Assembly: GCA_024743255.1 (NCBI GenBank)
Contig: JANSWY010000012.1
Span: forward strand, 32,733 to 96,732
Origin: a bacterium
GTDB lineage: Bacteria > Bacteroidota > Bacteroidia > Cytophagales > Cyclobacteriaceae
Reading direction: 5' to 3'
DNA: 64,000 nt
Shown: positions 17,880 through 25,528 of the stretch, piece after piece
Layout: every line of letters begins with the position of its first letter
Position numbering within the stretch: position 1 is the stretch's first letter
Notes under the pieces: model-generated
What the model was told of the DNA's origin: nothing
Databases searched by the model: none
The model's input: the letters and a program-made list of their open reading frames with translations, nothing else
Translations under genes and position numbers: made by a program

Positions 17880-18246
17880 CGAAGAAATTGATGAAATAAT
17901 CAAAAAAGCCCTTAGCCAGGAAGAAGCTCAGTTCTACGAAGATTTAGACGAGCAAAATCTCCCCGAGCAATTGCTTGGATTATATAAAGGAAAGCTCAAA
18001 TGGATTACACTTTACGCCACATTAATGCAACTTGCATTAACAGGTTTAGCGGGTTATTGTGCTTACCAGTTCTTCACCGTTGAAACAGTAAAAGAGATGG
18101 TGACATGGGGTGTGAGTGGACTCTTTCTTGCACTTTCTGTGTCCATGATAAAACTGTTCCATTGGATGCAAATGAATAAAAATAGTATTGTCAGAGAGAT
18201 AAAGCGGATTGAGCTGCAGATATCTATGATGAATAGGAAGGAGTAG
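17866..18246 (+). CDS. Small two-helix membrane protein, DUF6768-like
   Basis: A 126-residue protein. The first 45 residues are acidic and helical (NEEIDEIIKKALSQEEAQFY, then DLDEQNLPEQL), followed by two transmembrane helices (about 50-72 and 80-100) and a basic C-terminal amphipathic helix (KNSIVREIKRIELQI). The pattern matches the DUF6768 family of Bacteroidota. Because it is translationally coupled to the sigma gene (14-bp overlap), a role as membrane-bound anti-sigma factor is plausible, with the acidic N-terminus as the sigma-binding part. This is inference; no known anti-sigma motif is visible. Confidence 0.7.
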   Translation: MNKSNEEIDEIIKKALSQEEAQFYEDLDEQNLPEQLLGLYKGKLKWITLYATLMQLALTGLAGYCAYQFFTVETVKEMVTWGVSGLFLALSVSMIKLFHWMQMNKNSIVREIKRIELQISMMNRKE

Positions 18247-18261
18247 AGGAGACCGGTGACT

Positions 18262-18350
18262 GAAGTTGGAAGTTGGAAGTTAGAAGATGGAGGTTGGAGG
18301 TTAGAAGTTGGAAGGTAGAAGTTGGAGATGGAGGTTGGAAGTTAGAAGAC
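18262..18350. repeat. Imperfect heptamer tandem array (GAAGTTG family)
   Basis: Twelve consecutive units of GAAGTTG or close variants (GAAGTTA, GAGGTTG, GAAGATG, GAAGGTA), with one unit shortened to 6 bp at 18325-18330. The strand is entirely purine/T; no cytosine occurs until the array ends. The two-letter drift between units indicates an old, decaying array. Confidence 0.85.
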
Positions 18351-18411
18351 CGAAGGCCTCAGTTGGAATATCGATGGAATTTTGAAGATCAATGTAAATG
18401 ATTGATTCGTC

Positions 18412-18443
18412 ATTCCTGACGGAGCAAAGCGGAGATCAGGAAT
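18412..18443. repeat. Hairpin module ATTCCTGA/TCAGGAAT
   Basis: ATTCCTGA (18412-18419) and TCAGGAAT (18436-18443) form an 8-bp inverted repeat around a loop containing CGGAG twice. Similar modules are known as dispersed intergenic repeats in Bacteroidota genomes; that likeness is from memory, not from a search. Confidence 0.6.
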
Positions 18444-18483
18444 CCCATTATTTCATGCACTCACTAGAATGGATGTATTCAGT

Positions 18484-18609
18484 GCAGAAACACATATAAC
18501 CATTGCAGAAACACACATAACCACTGCAGAAACACACATAACCATTGCAGAAACACATATAACCACTGCAGAATCATATGTAACCACTGCAGAAACACAT
18601 ATTACCAGC
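18484..18609. repeat. 21-bp tandem repeat, six copies
   Basis: Six contiguous 21-bp units starting GCAGAAACACA and ending AACCATT or AACCACT. Copies 1-4 are nearly identical, alternating CATT/CACT ends in order (1 and 3, 2 and 4), which points to growth by duplication of a 42-bp dimer. Copies 5 and 6 have diverged. The unit keeps any reading frame open, so the seven-residue peptide repeat it would encode is not evidence for a gene. Confidence 0.9.
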
Positions 18610-18690
18610 AGATGCATTGACCGGAGACTGAAGTTGAAGTTAAAAGATGGGGTAATGGTAATGTTTCATTGATTTAATGCGGTTTTCAAT

Positions 18691-18716
18691 CCCCCTAACC
18701 CCCTTCTCCAAGGGGG
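18691..18716. repeat. C-rich hairpin CCCCCTT-CTCC-AAGGGGG
   Basis: A perfect 7-bp stem (18699-18705 with 18710-18716) around a CTCC loop, preceded by another CCCCCT block at 18691. This is a palindromic-repeat type seen dispersed in several bacterial phyla. It is not followed by a T-run. Confidence 0.65.
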
Positions 18717-18779
18717 ACCTGGCACTATTTTAAAAAATAACTCCACTTATTGAGACTCCCATTTATGAAACTCGTTTAC

Positions 18780-18856
18780 CAGACAACAGACAACAGACAA
18801 CAGACAACAGACAACAGACAACAGACAACAGACAACAGACAACAGACAACAGACAA
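18780..18856. repeat. Perfect 7-bp tandem array, (CAGACAA)11
   Basis: Eleven exact copies of CAGACAA occupy 77 bp without a single mismatch, so this array is young or kept homogeneous by slippage. Its copy number should vary between strains. Confidence 0.95.
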
Positions 18857-18898
18857 TCCCGTTTTACCTCGCAACCCGCAACCCGTACACCCGCCGAG

Positions 18899-18944
18899 TC
18901 CTTCGCCAGAGGCTATGGCCGCCGGTGAAAGCTTTAGCGAAGGA
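18899..18944. repeat. GC-richer hairpin module TCCTTCGC/GCGAAGGA
   Basis: TCCTTCGC (18899-18906) and GCGAAGGA (18937-18944) bracket a 30-nt loop. The segment lies immediately past the stop codon of the convergent gene (18955), so besides being a dispersed repeat it may act as that gene's transcript end. Confidence 0.6.
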
Positions 18945-18954
18945 GGTCAACCCG

Positions 18955-20793
18955 CTAAAACTGAATACTCAATCCAAAATATGGAGCAACATACTTAGTA
19001 GCCTTAAAAGAACCATCCTCAACCTGAGCAAAAGCCCAATAATAATCTAATCCTGCAGCGAGGAACTTATTCATGTGATAGATGAACCGAAGTTTTGCTA
19101 CTGAGCTCTCGTCAAAAGTGAAAGCATCTTTTAGGTCTGATAAATCTCCTTTTATATAGCTTCCATGAAGTGAAATCTTGTCAGCAAGACGGTCAAGATC
19201 AGCATTGATTCGGACAAGGGCAGGGGAAGACTCAGATATTTCATCCGGGATCATCAGACTACCACCAATTTGAACCTTGTTTAGAACATGCCCAGTAATG
19301 CTTCCATAAATACCGCTCATAGATTGAGCACTTCCCAAAGAAAGTATTTTGGCGTCCTTCTGCAATTCGTAGTTGGTGTCGAAGAACTGAGGTAGGTAAT
19401 GCTCGTTGTATGTCAACCTTTCAATTCTGATATCTGTACTAAATACATCTGCTATAAAGTGCATTCTAAAATTTAGTCCTGCGCTGAAACCACTTCCATC
19501 GGCATATCCGTCGGCAAGTTCCTCAGGAGCACCATCTGTTGTGAAAATATTGCTTAGCGAATCTGTTAGAACAGTTGATTCCATGTTAAGTTTCGACCAG
19601 TTTAGGAAGAAGTCTATTTGAATAAATGGAACTCTCAACAGTGTCATACCAGCATCTATTCCAAATGCGCCAACACCATCAGCGGTGAAGGTATTGGTTA
19701 CAAATGTGCTGTCGCTGGTAGGTTTTTGAGTTTGATCTTTGTCTCGCACGATTGTAGAACCAATTTCAAAAGTTTTAATAATTGGAATACCGGTGGTTGC
19801 TAATGGTCTGACATAAGGTCTTATGGCAAATAGATTGAATGAATTAGGATCAAAATCACTGTACATTCCTTCAATTCCAGCCAAACCTTTCACATTGATG
19901 TCATAATGTAAACCAACTTTACGCTTTTCATAAGAAGTTGAATTTGTGTAATTGTTGATTAATCCACCAAAGCCTATCATAGTACCATCAAGTTCACCTG
20001 CTTTTACATATACAGGATCTACTTTCTGTGTACCGTATCGGAGATATCTGATCAATCTTGCTGCGCCAACACCATCCTTGAATATTTCTGTTCTGATTTT
20101 CTGGTCTTCCAGGCCGTATAGAATTGGGACATTCAAGCCTAATCCCAATTTCCAGATCTTAAACTCTGGAGAAAGTACCATTCCAACATAATTCTGACCA
20201 CCTATTTGCGTGAAAGTAAACCCGCCATTAAACTCACCTCCTGGCTCACTGGACATTCCTGATCTAAAATCATTAATAGGAGGTATTTCTGCCGCTTCTC
20301 TTTTCTTCTTTTCTTTTTTCGATCTTTCCTTGATTGCGTCATCAATGTTGTCAGAATCTGATGTCGATTGGTCAATTTCAATAATATCATCTGTTGGGTC
20401 CTGAGTTTGAACCGAGTCAATGACTTGATTTCTTACAGTGTCAGCAGGTATTGGTTCCGGAATTGTATCTGCAACGATGTTATTGGTAGAATTCAGAGAA
20501 TCTGATTTGAGACTATCCAGCTCTGGGGTTGAGGTTTGTAGAGAGTCTGTTTTTACCGTGTCTGTCGCAACAGGAAAGGATCCTTGTTTGCGTAATTTAT
20601 CCTCAGCCTTTTTCTTTTTAGCCTCTTCTTTGGCTTTTCGTTTAGCTTCTTTCTCTTTTGCCTTGGAATCTTCCCATAAATAGGAATAATCCGAAAATGG
20701 ATCTTCACCTTCTGTTTCTTGAGCCAGAAGTGGGAAAGAGGTAAAAGCAATTAGTAAAGTTGATAATACAATAAATGTCTTCTTCAGGTTCAT
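18955..20793 (-). CDS. Exported envelope protein with Lys-rich stalk and predicted beta-barrel, unknown
   Basis: A 612-residue protein I cannot assign to a named family. Residues 1-24 are a signal peptide (ending LLAQE). Residues 42-70 are a highly charged Lys/Glu/Ala helix, and 75-175 an acidic Ser/Thr/Asp-rich linker with repeated DTIPE/DTV motifs. From about 190 to the end there are alternating beta strands with glycine turns, ending in the aromatic residue expected of an outer-membrane barrel (YFGLSIQF). The likely picture is a periplasmic charged spacer joined to an outer-membrane barrel. It is divergent from a hydrolase gene and has its own promoter candidate at 20825-20853. Confidence 0.7.
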   Translation of the reverse strand: MNLKKTFIVLSTLLIAFTSFPLLAQETEGEDPFSDYSYLWEDSKAKEKEAKRKAKEEAKKKKAEDKLRKQGSFPVATDTVKTDSLQTSTPELDSLKSDSLNSTNNIVADTIPEPIPADTVRNQVIDSVQTQDPTDDIIEIDQSTSDSDNIDDAIKERSKKEKKKREAAEIPPINDFRSGMSSEPGGEFNGGFTFTQIGGQNYVGMVLSPEFKIWKLGLGLNVPILYGLEDQKIRTEIFKDGVGAARLIRYLRYGTQKVDPVYVKAGELDGTMIGFGGLINNYTNSTSYEKRKVGLHYDINVKGLAGIEGMYSDFDPNSFNLFAIRPYVRPLATTGIPIIKTFEIGSTIVRDKDQTQKPTSDSTFVTNTFTADGVGAFGIDAGMTLLRVPFIQIDFFLNWSKLNMESTVLTDSLSNIFTTDGAPEELADGYADGSGFSAGLNFRMHFIADVFSTDIRIERLTYNEHYLPQFFDTNYELQKDAKILSLGSAQSMSGIYGSITGHVLNKVQIGGSLMIPDEISESSPALVRINADLDRLADKISLHGSYIKGDLSDLKDAFTFDESSVAKLRFIYHMNKFLAAGLDYYWAFAQVEDGSFKATKYVAPYFGLSIQF

Positions 20794-20822
20794 TTGATGC
20801 CGCTTATGAAAATGAATTAAAT

Positions 20823-20884
20823 CGTAAAACTAACACAATTTCGAAAATGCCAATTTCATCTCGGTGTTCATGATTAGTTTTACG
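20823..20884. promoter_or_regulatory. 11-bp inverted repeat in divergent promoter region
   Basis: CGTAAAACTAA (20823-20833) and TTAGTTTTACG (20874-20884) form a perfect inverted repeat separated by 40 bp. Each arm contains TAGTTTTA reading toward its own gene, seven of eight matches to the TAnnTTTG -7 box. On the minus strand TTG (plus 20851-20853) lies 18 bp upstream of that box, a good promoter for the 612-residue gene. The plus-strand arm has no clear -33 box. Confidence 0.45.
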
Positions 20885-20933
20885 CTTAATATATTACCAA
20901 TACAAACGTCGAAACAACAATTTACCCACCCTT

Positions 20934-21575
20934 ATGACTAAAGAATTTAAAATCCACATCTCTGAGAAGCTTGGTGAAGTATCAGCTATTGCACAAGTAC
21001 CTGATGGTTCTGATAAGTTATTGGTGTTAGCTCATGGCGCTGGAGCTGGTATGACTCATAGTTTTATGGTAGAACTTGCTAATCAGCTATTTGAAGTCGG
21101 AATTGCTACAATGAGGTATAATTTGGTTTACATGGAGAATGGAAAGAAAAGACCTGATGTACCAGCAGTAGCTCACAAAGCAATTGAGATGGTATCAGAG
21201 TTTGCAAATTCTAATTTCCCTAACCACAGCATATTTCTTAGTGGAAAGTCTTTTGGTGGAAGAATGTCTTCTCAAAGAACAGCAAAGGAGTCTCCTGATT
21301 TTGTAAAAGGATTAATCTTCTTCGGATTTCCACTTCATGCCATAGGAAAACCCTCAAAAGACAGGGCTGAGCATTTGTATGAGATTAAGGATCCAATGCT
21401 CTTTTTGCAGGGTAGCAAAGACAAACTTGCGACTATTGAGTTAATAGAGGAGGTGGTAGCAGATTTACCCACAGCTGAGATGGTTGTGCTTGAAGATGCT
21501 GATCATTCTTTTAAAAGGAAAAAGGAAGTGTTAATTCCTGAATTAGTTGAGGCGGTGGTTAAATGGCTTAAATAG
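20934..21575 (+). CDS. Alpha/beta hydrolase of the dienelactone-hydrolase-like (KANL3/Tex30) group
   Basis: A 213-residue cytoplasmic hydrolase. The oxyanion region is VLAHGAGAGMTHSF, the nucleophile is Ser106 in GKSFGG, and the rest of the triad is Asp163 (QGSKDKLA) and His191 (EDADHSF). No signal peptide is present. Length and motifs fit the small alpha/beta-family hydrolases related to dienelactone hydrolase, whose substrates are mostly unknown. It is transcribed alone, divergent from the envelope gene. Confidence 0.85.
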   Translation: MTKEFKIHISEKLGEVSAIAQVPDGSDKLLVLAHGAGAGMTHSFMVELANQLFEVGIATMRYNLVYMENGKKRPDVPAVAHKAIEMVSEFANSNFPNHSIFLSGKSFGGRMSSQRTAKESPDFVKGLIFFGFPLHAIGKPSKDRAEHLYEIKDPMLFLQGSKDKLATIELIEEVVADLPTAEMVVLEDADHSFKRKKEVLIPELVEAVVKWLK

Positions 21576-21693
21576 TCATAGACAGATTTCATCAGAATAA
21601 TTAAAATGGTTTTTTAAGCTGGGTTATAGTATACTTGCAAACTCAGTCAGCGAATGGAGTTAGTATTTTTTAAGTGAAGTCTAACCTATATAA

Positions 21694-22086
21694 TTGAAGA
21701 AATTGAATAAAATATTGTTGGTAGATGACGAAGAAGCGTCCAATTTTCTCAATCAAATTGTAATTCGTCAATCAAAAGTAGCGGGAGAGGTAGTAGCCTA
21801 TGAAAAGGCAAAGGATGCGTTAGATTACATAACTGAACAGCAAAAACAGGGTGATTCACCAGACTTGGTTTTTCTTGATATCAATATGCCTATCATGAAT
21901 GGGTGGGATTTTATGGATGAATACGCCAAGATAGCTCCAGACGCGAACACTAAAATCATTATGCTCACATCTTCAATCAATCCAAATGATAAGGAGAGAG
22001 CCTCTAAGATTGGTCAAATTACTGGTTTCAGGTCTAAACCATTAACAGTTGAGATGCTGGATGAAATAGTCAGTAGCCACTTCTAA
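21694..22086 (+). CDS. Stand-alone response regulator (receiver domain only)
   Basis: A 130-residue CheY-like receiver with no output domain. Acidic pocket Asp11-Asp12, phospho-acceptor Asp62 (VFLDINMP), switch Thr92 (IMLTSS) and Lys115 (FRSKPL) are all present, so it should be phosphorylatable. It starts at TTG 21694, immediately after an in-frame TAA. It faces the PAS-GAF kinase gene tail to tail with 8 bp between stops, which makes that kinase the best partner guess. Confidence 0.9.
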   Translation: MKKLNKILLVDDEEASNFLNQIVIRQSKVAGEVVAYEKAKDALDYITEQQKQGDSPDLVFLDINMPIMNGWDFMDEYAKIAPDANTKIIMLTSSINPNDKERASKIGQITGFRSKPLTVEMLDEIVSSHF

Positions 22087-22094
22087 AACTCATA

Positions 22095-24983
22095 TTACGT
22101 AGTACTTAGAACAGACTTCTGTTGTTCAATGATTTGATTGACAGGAATTTGGATAGTGAACTTAGTCCCGCGACCAGGTTTACTAGATACTGATATTTTG
22201 CCTCCAAGCAACTCAACCTGGTTCTTCACGATATAAAGCCCTAATCCTCTGCCCGAGTCAGCTCCATGGAAATGCTGATACATCTTGAATAATTTATCAC
22301 CAAACCTTTCCAGGTCTATTCCAGAACCATTGTCTATAATTGATATTTCATAGAAATCTTCAACTATTGCTGCCTCAATACCAATTGATAACTCACGTTC
22401 AGGGTCCTTATATTTAAGACTATTGGATATTAAATGAAACAGAATATTCGCTATGAAAGACTTATTCGACACAATAGTGAAATTGAGTGCGAATCGTTTT
22501 GATAGGATTGGCTGATGTGTTTTTATTTCCTCTTCCAGTTCTTTTTCAATCCGTGTAATCATTTCGTCAAGCTGGATTTCTTCTATTGTGAAGTTGTCAT
22601 CCTCATCCTCAGTTAACATTGCACTCAAATCCTTAATTACATGATCTAATTTGGCAGATGCTTTTACGATTCTTTCAAAGATTTCTCCTTTTATAGACTC
22701 TGAATCGGGATGATTATAAACACGTGTTAGCCCAAGAATTTGCGCAACTGGTTCTCTTAGGTTGTGACTAATTACATAGGCGAACTCACTTAAGTTTTGA
22801 TTCTTTCTTACAAGTTTTTCAATCAACTTACTCTTTTCCCTCTCAAGTCTTTTGTTTTGGTAATTGCTATACGCTGTACTGATAATATCAGATATCGAGC
22901 CCGCATATCTTTGATCACTAAATGTCCAGGTTCTGAGCTTCTCCGTACTGGCAAAACTAAGTACACCTAATAATTGACCATCATTATTGATTTGAACATC
23001 AAGCTGTGAGAATATATTTTTATCAATCATGTAATTCCTGAACTCCTCAGTAGTTTCATGATTCATAACATCATCAATATTGATCGTTCTTTGATTGGAT
23101 AAAGTCTTAAAGTATTCAGGGAATTCTCTTCCAGATAATGTTTGTCCTGAGGTGAAATTATTTTCACGCGCATCATACAGTAATGTACAGACTAAAACCT
23201 GCATACTGGGATCAAACTGCCAAAAGCTAGCCCTACTAACTTCCAATGTTTTAGATGCCGTTAGAAGCACTTCTTCAAGGAATTTGTCAAATCGGAACTC
23301 TTTCAGGTTTGCTTTATGAGACAAGCTAAGCAACGATTGAATGATCATTTTTTCCTGATCCTCTTGCTCAATTTGTTCTGTTATGTCTAGGTTGGTTCCG
23401 TATAGGCGGACAAGTTCTCCGTTTTGTATTTCGGGGAAGAACTTCAAAGCTACAACACGTCTTTCTCCATGAGAGGTAATGATTTCGATCTGTGCTTCCT
23501 GCTTTTCTTTTGTATCGTAAAGTCTCCGGATTGCCGATTTGAGATCTTCCATGGTATCTGGTGAGGTGTGCTTCTCAAATGTTTCCATACTGGGGACAAC
23601 ACTTCCAGGTTTAAGTCCTAATTGATGGTAGGTTTCTGCAGTCCAGTGCATTTCTTCTGTAGCCAATTCGTACTCCCAACTACCAAGGCTTGCAATAAGC
23701 TGACTTTCTGCGAGCATCTTATTAGTATTACCTAGCCTGTTGTCAAGGTTCTTATTAATTTTTTCAATCTCATCATTCTTTCTGAGGATCAGTTTGTTGA
23801 GCTGCTCCAGCTTTTCTCTGTCTGTTCTAGACTCATGAAGTTTGCGGTAGTTTCTGAATATGTAGAAGATCAAAACTATGATTACTGCTGAAATCGCAAG
23901 AATCACCAAAATCTGAATTCGGATTGAACGTTGGTTTTCTAGTTGTTGAGCTCGTAGGAGGCCGTTTTCAGCTTCGTGCAGATCTCTTTGTAATGAGTTT
24001 TTTATAGTTCTTATTCTACTGACAAAATTCTGACTTTCCAGACTGTCTTTAACTAAATGATACTGTTCTAAATTGGTGTTGGCTTCCTCATACCGTCCCT
24101 GAGATTTGAAAAGCTCATATTTTTTAAAATACAACGCATAAATCTGATCAAGAGCATTTGTGGAAGTAGCAATATCCAAAGCGCTATCATACTTATTCAA
24201 AGCCAGAGCATATTTTTTTTCAGCCAGATGATAATCACCAAAAGTGGTATAGGACTGAATCAACCCTCTTTTATCATTAATCTCCTTTCGAATGTTAAAT
24301 GCTGACTTTTGGAGTTTCCATGCTTTCTGTTTGTTACCGTTTATAAATTCGATTTCTCCCAGTCCTGAAAATGCATAAGATTTTCCTCTGTCATATTGGT
24401 CTCTGATTGAGAAGTTCAGAGACATTTCATAATAATGCTTTGCTGAATCGTAATTCTTTAAAATCATATAAACTTCAGCCAGATTGGATGCTAAAAGAGG
24501 AGGAACCCTGGAAGAAACCTTTTCTTCGGCTATGACCCATGATTTTCTGAGGTACGAAACTGCTGAGTCGTATTGCTGTTTCTTTTTATAGGTTTCTGCG
24601 ATGTTGTTGTATAGGAACTCATAACCTTCTTCATCATTCACATTATAGGAGAGTGCCTGGAGATAGTACTTGAGAGCATCATCATACAACCCACTGGTCC
24701 AAAACCCGCTTCCCTTGTGAATAGTTGCACGGAATACACCTTTTGTGTACCCGATAGAGTCAGACTGCCAGAGTATTGTACTAATTAGTTCAATTCCTTT
24801 TTCAGGATCCGCTTTGATGTATTCAAATGCCAGATCGTTGAGTATATCAATTCTCTCTTGGGTTACTTCTGGGCGAAGTTCAAGTTGAGTTCTGAGACTG
24901 TCAATTAACGTATTTTGAGCTTGTATTTTATAATTTGAGAATAGAATACAAACTAACCATATGTATGGTAGGTAATGCCGCAT
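22095..24983 (-). CDS. TPR-PAS-GAF sensor histidine kinase
   Basis: A 962-residue membrane kinase. It has a signal peptide (1-22), then periplasmic tetratricopeptide repeats to about residue 310, a coiled coil, a transmembrane helix near 350-375, another coiled coil, a PAS domain (about 425-540, with LASLGSWEYELATEEMHWT), a GAF domain (about 555-705), and the kinase core. His740 is the phospho-acceptor (ISHNLREPV); the ATPase domain shows the N box, DNGSGI and GRGLGL. Phosphoryl transfer presumably goes to the facing receiver protein. A perfect 16-bp palindrome lies 17 bp before its start. Confidence 0.92.
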   Translation of the reverse strand: MRHYLPYIWLVCILFSNYKIQAQNTLIDSLRTQLELRPEVTQERIDILNDLAFEYIKADPEKGIELISTILWQSDSIGYTKGVFRATIHKGSGFWTSGLYDDALKYYLQALSYNVNDEEGYEFLYNNIAETYKKKQQYDSAVSYLRKSWVIAEEKVSSRVPPLLASNLAEVYMILKNYDSAKHYYEMSLNFSIRDQYDRGKSYAFSGLGEIEFINGNKQKAWKLQKSAFNIRKEINDKRGLIQSYTTFGDYHLAEKKYALALNKYDSALDIATSTNALDQIYALYFKKYELFKSQGRYEEANTNLEQYHLVKDSLESQNFVSRIRTIKNSLQRDLHEAENGLLRAQQLENQRSIRIQILVILAISAVIIVLIFYIFRNYRKLHESRTDREKLEQLNKLILRKNDEIEKINKNLDNRLGNTNKMLAESQLIASLGSWEYELATEEMHWTAETYHQLGLKPGSVVPSMETFEKHTSPDTMEDLKSAIRRLYDTKEKQEAQIEIITSHGERRVVALKFFPEIQNGELVRLYGTNLDITEQIEQEDQEKMIIQSLLSLSHKANLKEFRFDKFLEEVLLTASKTLEVSRASFWQFDPSMQVLVCTLLYDARENNFTSGQTLSGREFPEYFKTLSNQRTINIDDVMNHETTEEFRNYMIDKNIFSQLDVQINNDGQLLGVLSFASTEKLRTWTFSDQRYAGSISDIISTAYSNYQNKRLEREKSKLIEKLVRKNQNLSEFAYVISHNLREPVAQILGLTRVYNHPDSESIKGEIFERIVKASAKLDHVIKDLSAMLTEDEDDNFTIEEIQLDEMITRIEKELEEEIKTHQPILSKRFALNFTIVSNKSFIANILFHLISNSLKYKDPERELSIGIEAAIVEDFYEISIIDNGSGIDLERFGDKLFKMYQHFHGADSGRGLGLYIVKNQVELLGGKISVSSKPGRGTKFTIQIPVNQIIEQQKSVLSTT

Positions 24984-24999
24984 GCTTAAATTTGGTGAT

Positions 25000-25015
25000 A
25001 TTAGGATATCCTAAT
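25000..25015. promoter_or_regulatory. Perfect 16-bp palindrome upstream of the kinase gene
   Basis: ATTAGGATATCCTAAT is fully self-complementary with no spacer. It lies in the 59-bp gap between the GNAT gene end (25043) and the kinase start (24983), 17 bp before the latter. This size and position fit a dimeric repressor operator; it lacks a loop and T-run, so a terminator is less likely. Confidence 0.5.
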
Positions 25016-25042
25016 TCTTACAATTTAATGAAAAGCTATAAA

Positions 25043-25528
25043 TCACAATGAATATTTCATCTGAAACCATGAAAATCCACCATGTGAAGATTTGGATTTA
25101 CCTTGATTGATGAAGCCGTATTTTTCGTAATATGGAGTCATTTCTTCTTTACACAGAAGTAATATTCCCTTTTTGTGATTGAACCTTGACCTCAGTTCAT
25201 CCAGGAGAGCAAATGCAATTCCTTTCTTTCTATGATTTGGTGAAACTGCAAGCCCAAACACCACCATATAGTGACCATCGGGATCATGTCCAATAAGTGA
25301 TTTTAACTCTTCTTCTGAGATATCCTCCTCAATTACACAACCGCAATTGAGAATACCAAGGATTCCCTGGTCACTTTCAGCTACCAGGAAACCCTCAGCA
25401 AATTCATTGATTCGTTTTTTAATATTTTCAGGAGATGCTGCTTCGGATGGAAGGAAGCATTGGTTCTCAATACTGATGATTGAGTCCAGATCTCCAATGT
25501 TGGCATTTCTAATATTCAATGGTGTCAT
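25043..25528 (-). CDS. GNAT family N-acetyltransferase
   Basis: A 161-residue acetyl-CoA-dependent transferase. The acetyl-CoA pocket is VFGLAVSPNHRKKGIAFALL (motif A with R/QxxGxA), and motif B ends at YYEKYGFINQG. The acceptor cannot be predicted. The gene overlaps the sugar-porter gene by 4 bp and so shares its transcript. Confidence 0.88.
   Translation of the reverse strand: MTPLNIRNANIGDLDSIISIENQCFLPSEAASPENIKKRINEFAEGFLVAESDQGILGILNCGCVIEEDISEEELKSLIGHDPDGHYMVVFGLAVSPNHRKKGIAFALLDELRSRFNHKKGILLLCKEEMTPYYEKYGFINQGKSKSSHGGFSWFQMKYSL

Larger units (their letters stand above)
18247..18954. repeat. Intergenic repeat island (708 bp, non-coding)
   Basis: The gap between the sigma-factor operon and the convergent envelope gene contains at least six repeat modules and no convincing gene: a purine-rich heptamer array (18262-18350), a hairpin module (18405-18450), a 21-bp tandem array (18484-18609), a C-rich hairpin (18690-18720), a perfect 7-bp array (18780-18856) and a GC-richer hairpin module (18895-18950). 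Its composition differs sharply from the flanking genes. It resembles accreted dispersed repeats rather than an insertion sequence, as no transposase is present. Confidence 0.85.

Noticed and set aside
18469..18672. Open frame of 67 codons encoding a seven-residue peptide repeat (AETHITI/T)
   Set aside because: A 21-bp tandem array keeps any frame open if one unit is open, so the length is an artefact of the repeat; there is no sign of a start region, signal peptide or neighbouring operon.
18262..18856. The repeat arrays as a possible CRISPR locus
   Set aside because: Units are contiguous with no unique spacers, unit length is 7 or 21 bp, and no cas gene is in the window.
18750..18998. Open frame of 82 codons over the CAGACAA array, continuing into the next gene's 3' end
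   Set aside because: Its coding look comes only from the heptamer array and the GC-richer repeat module; it overlaps the stop end of the real minus-strand gene.
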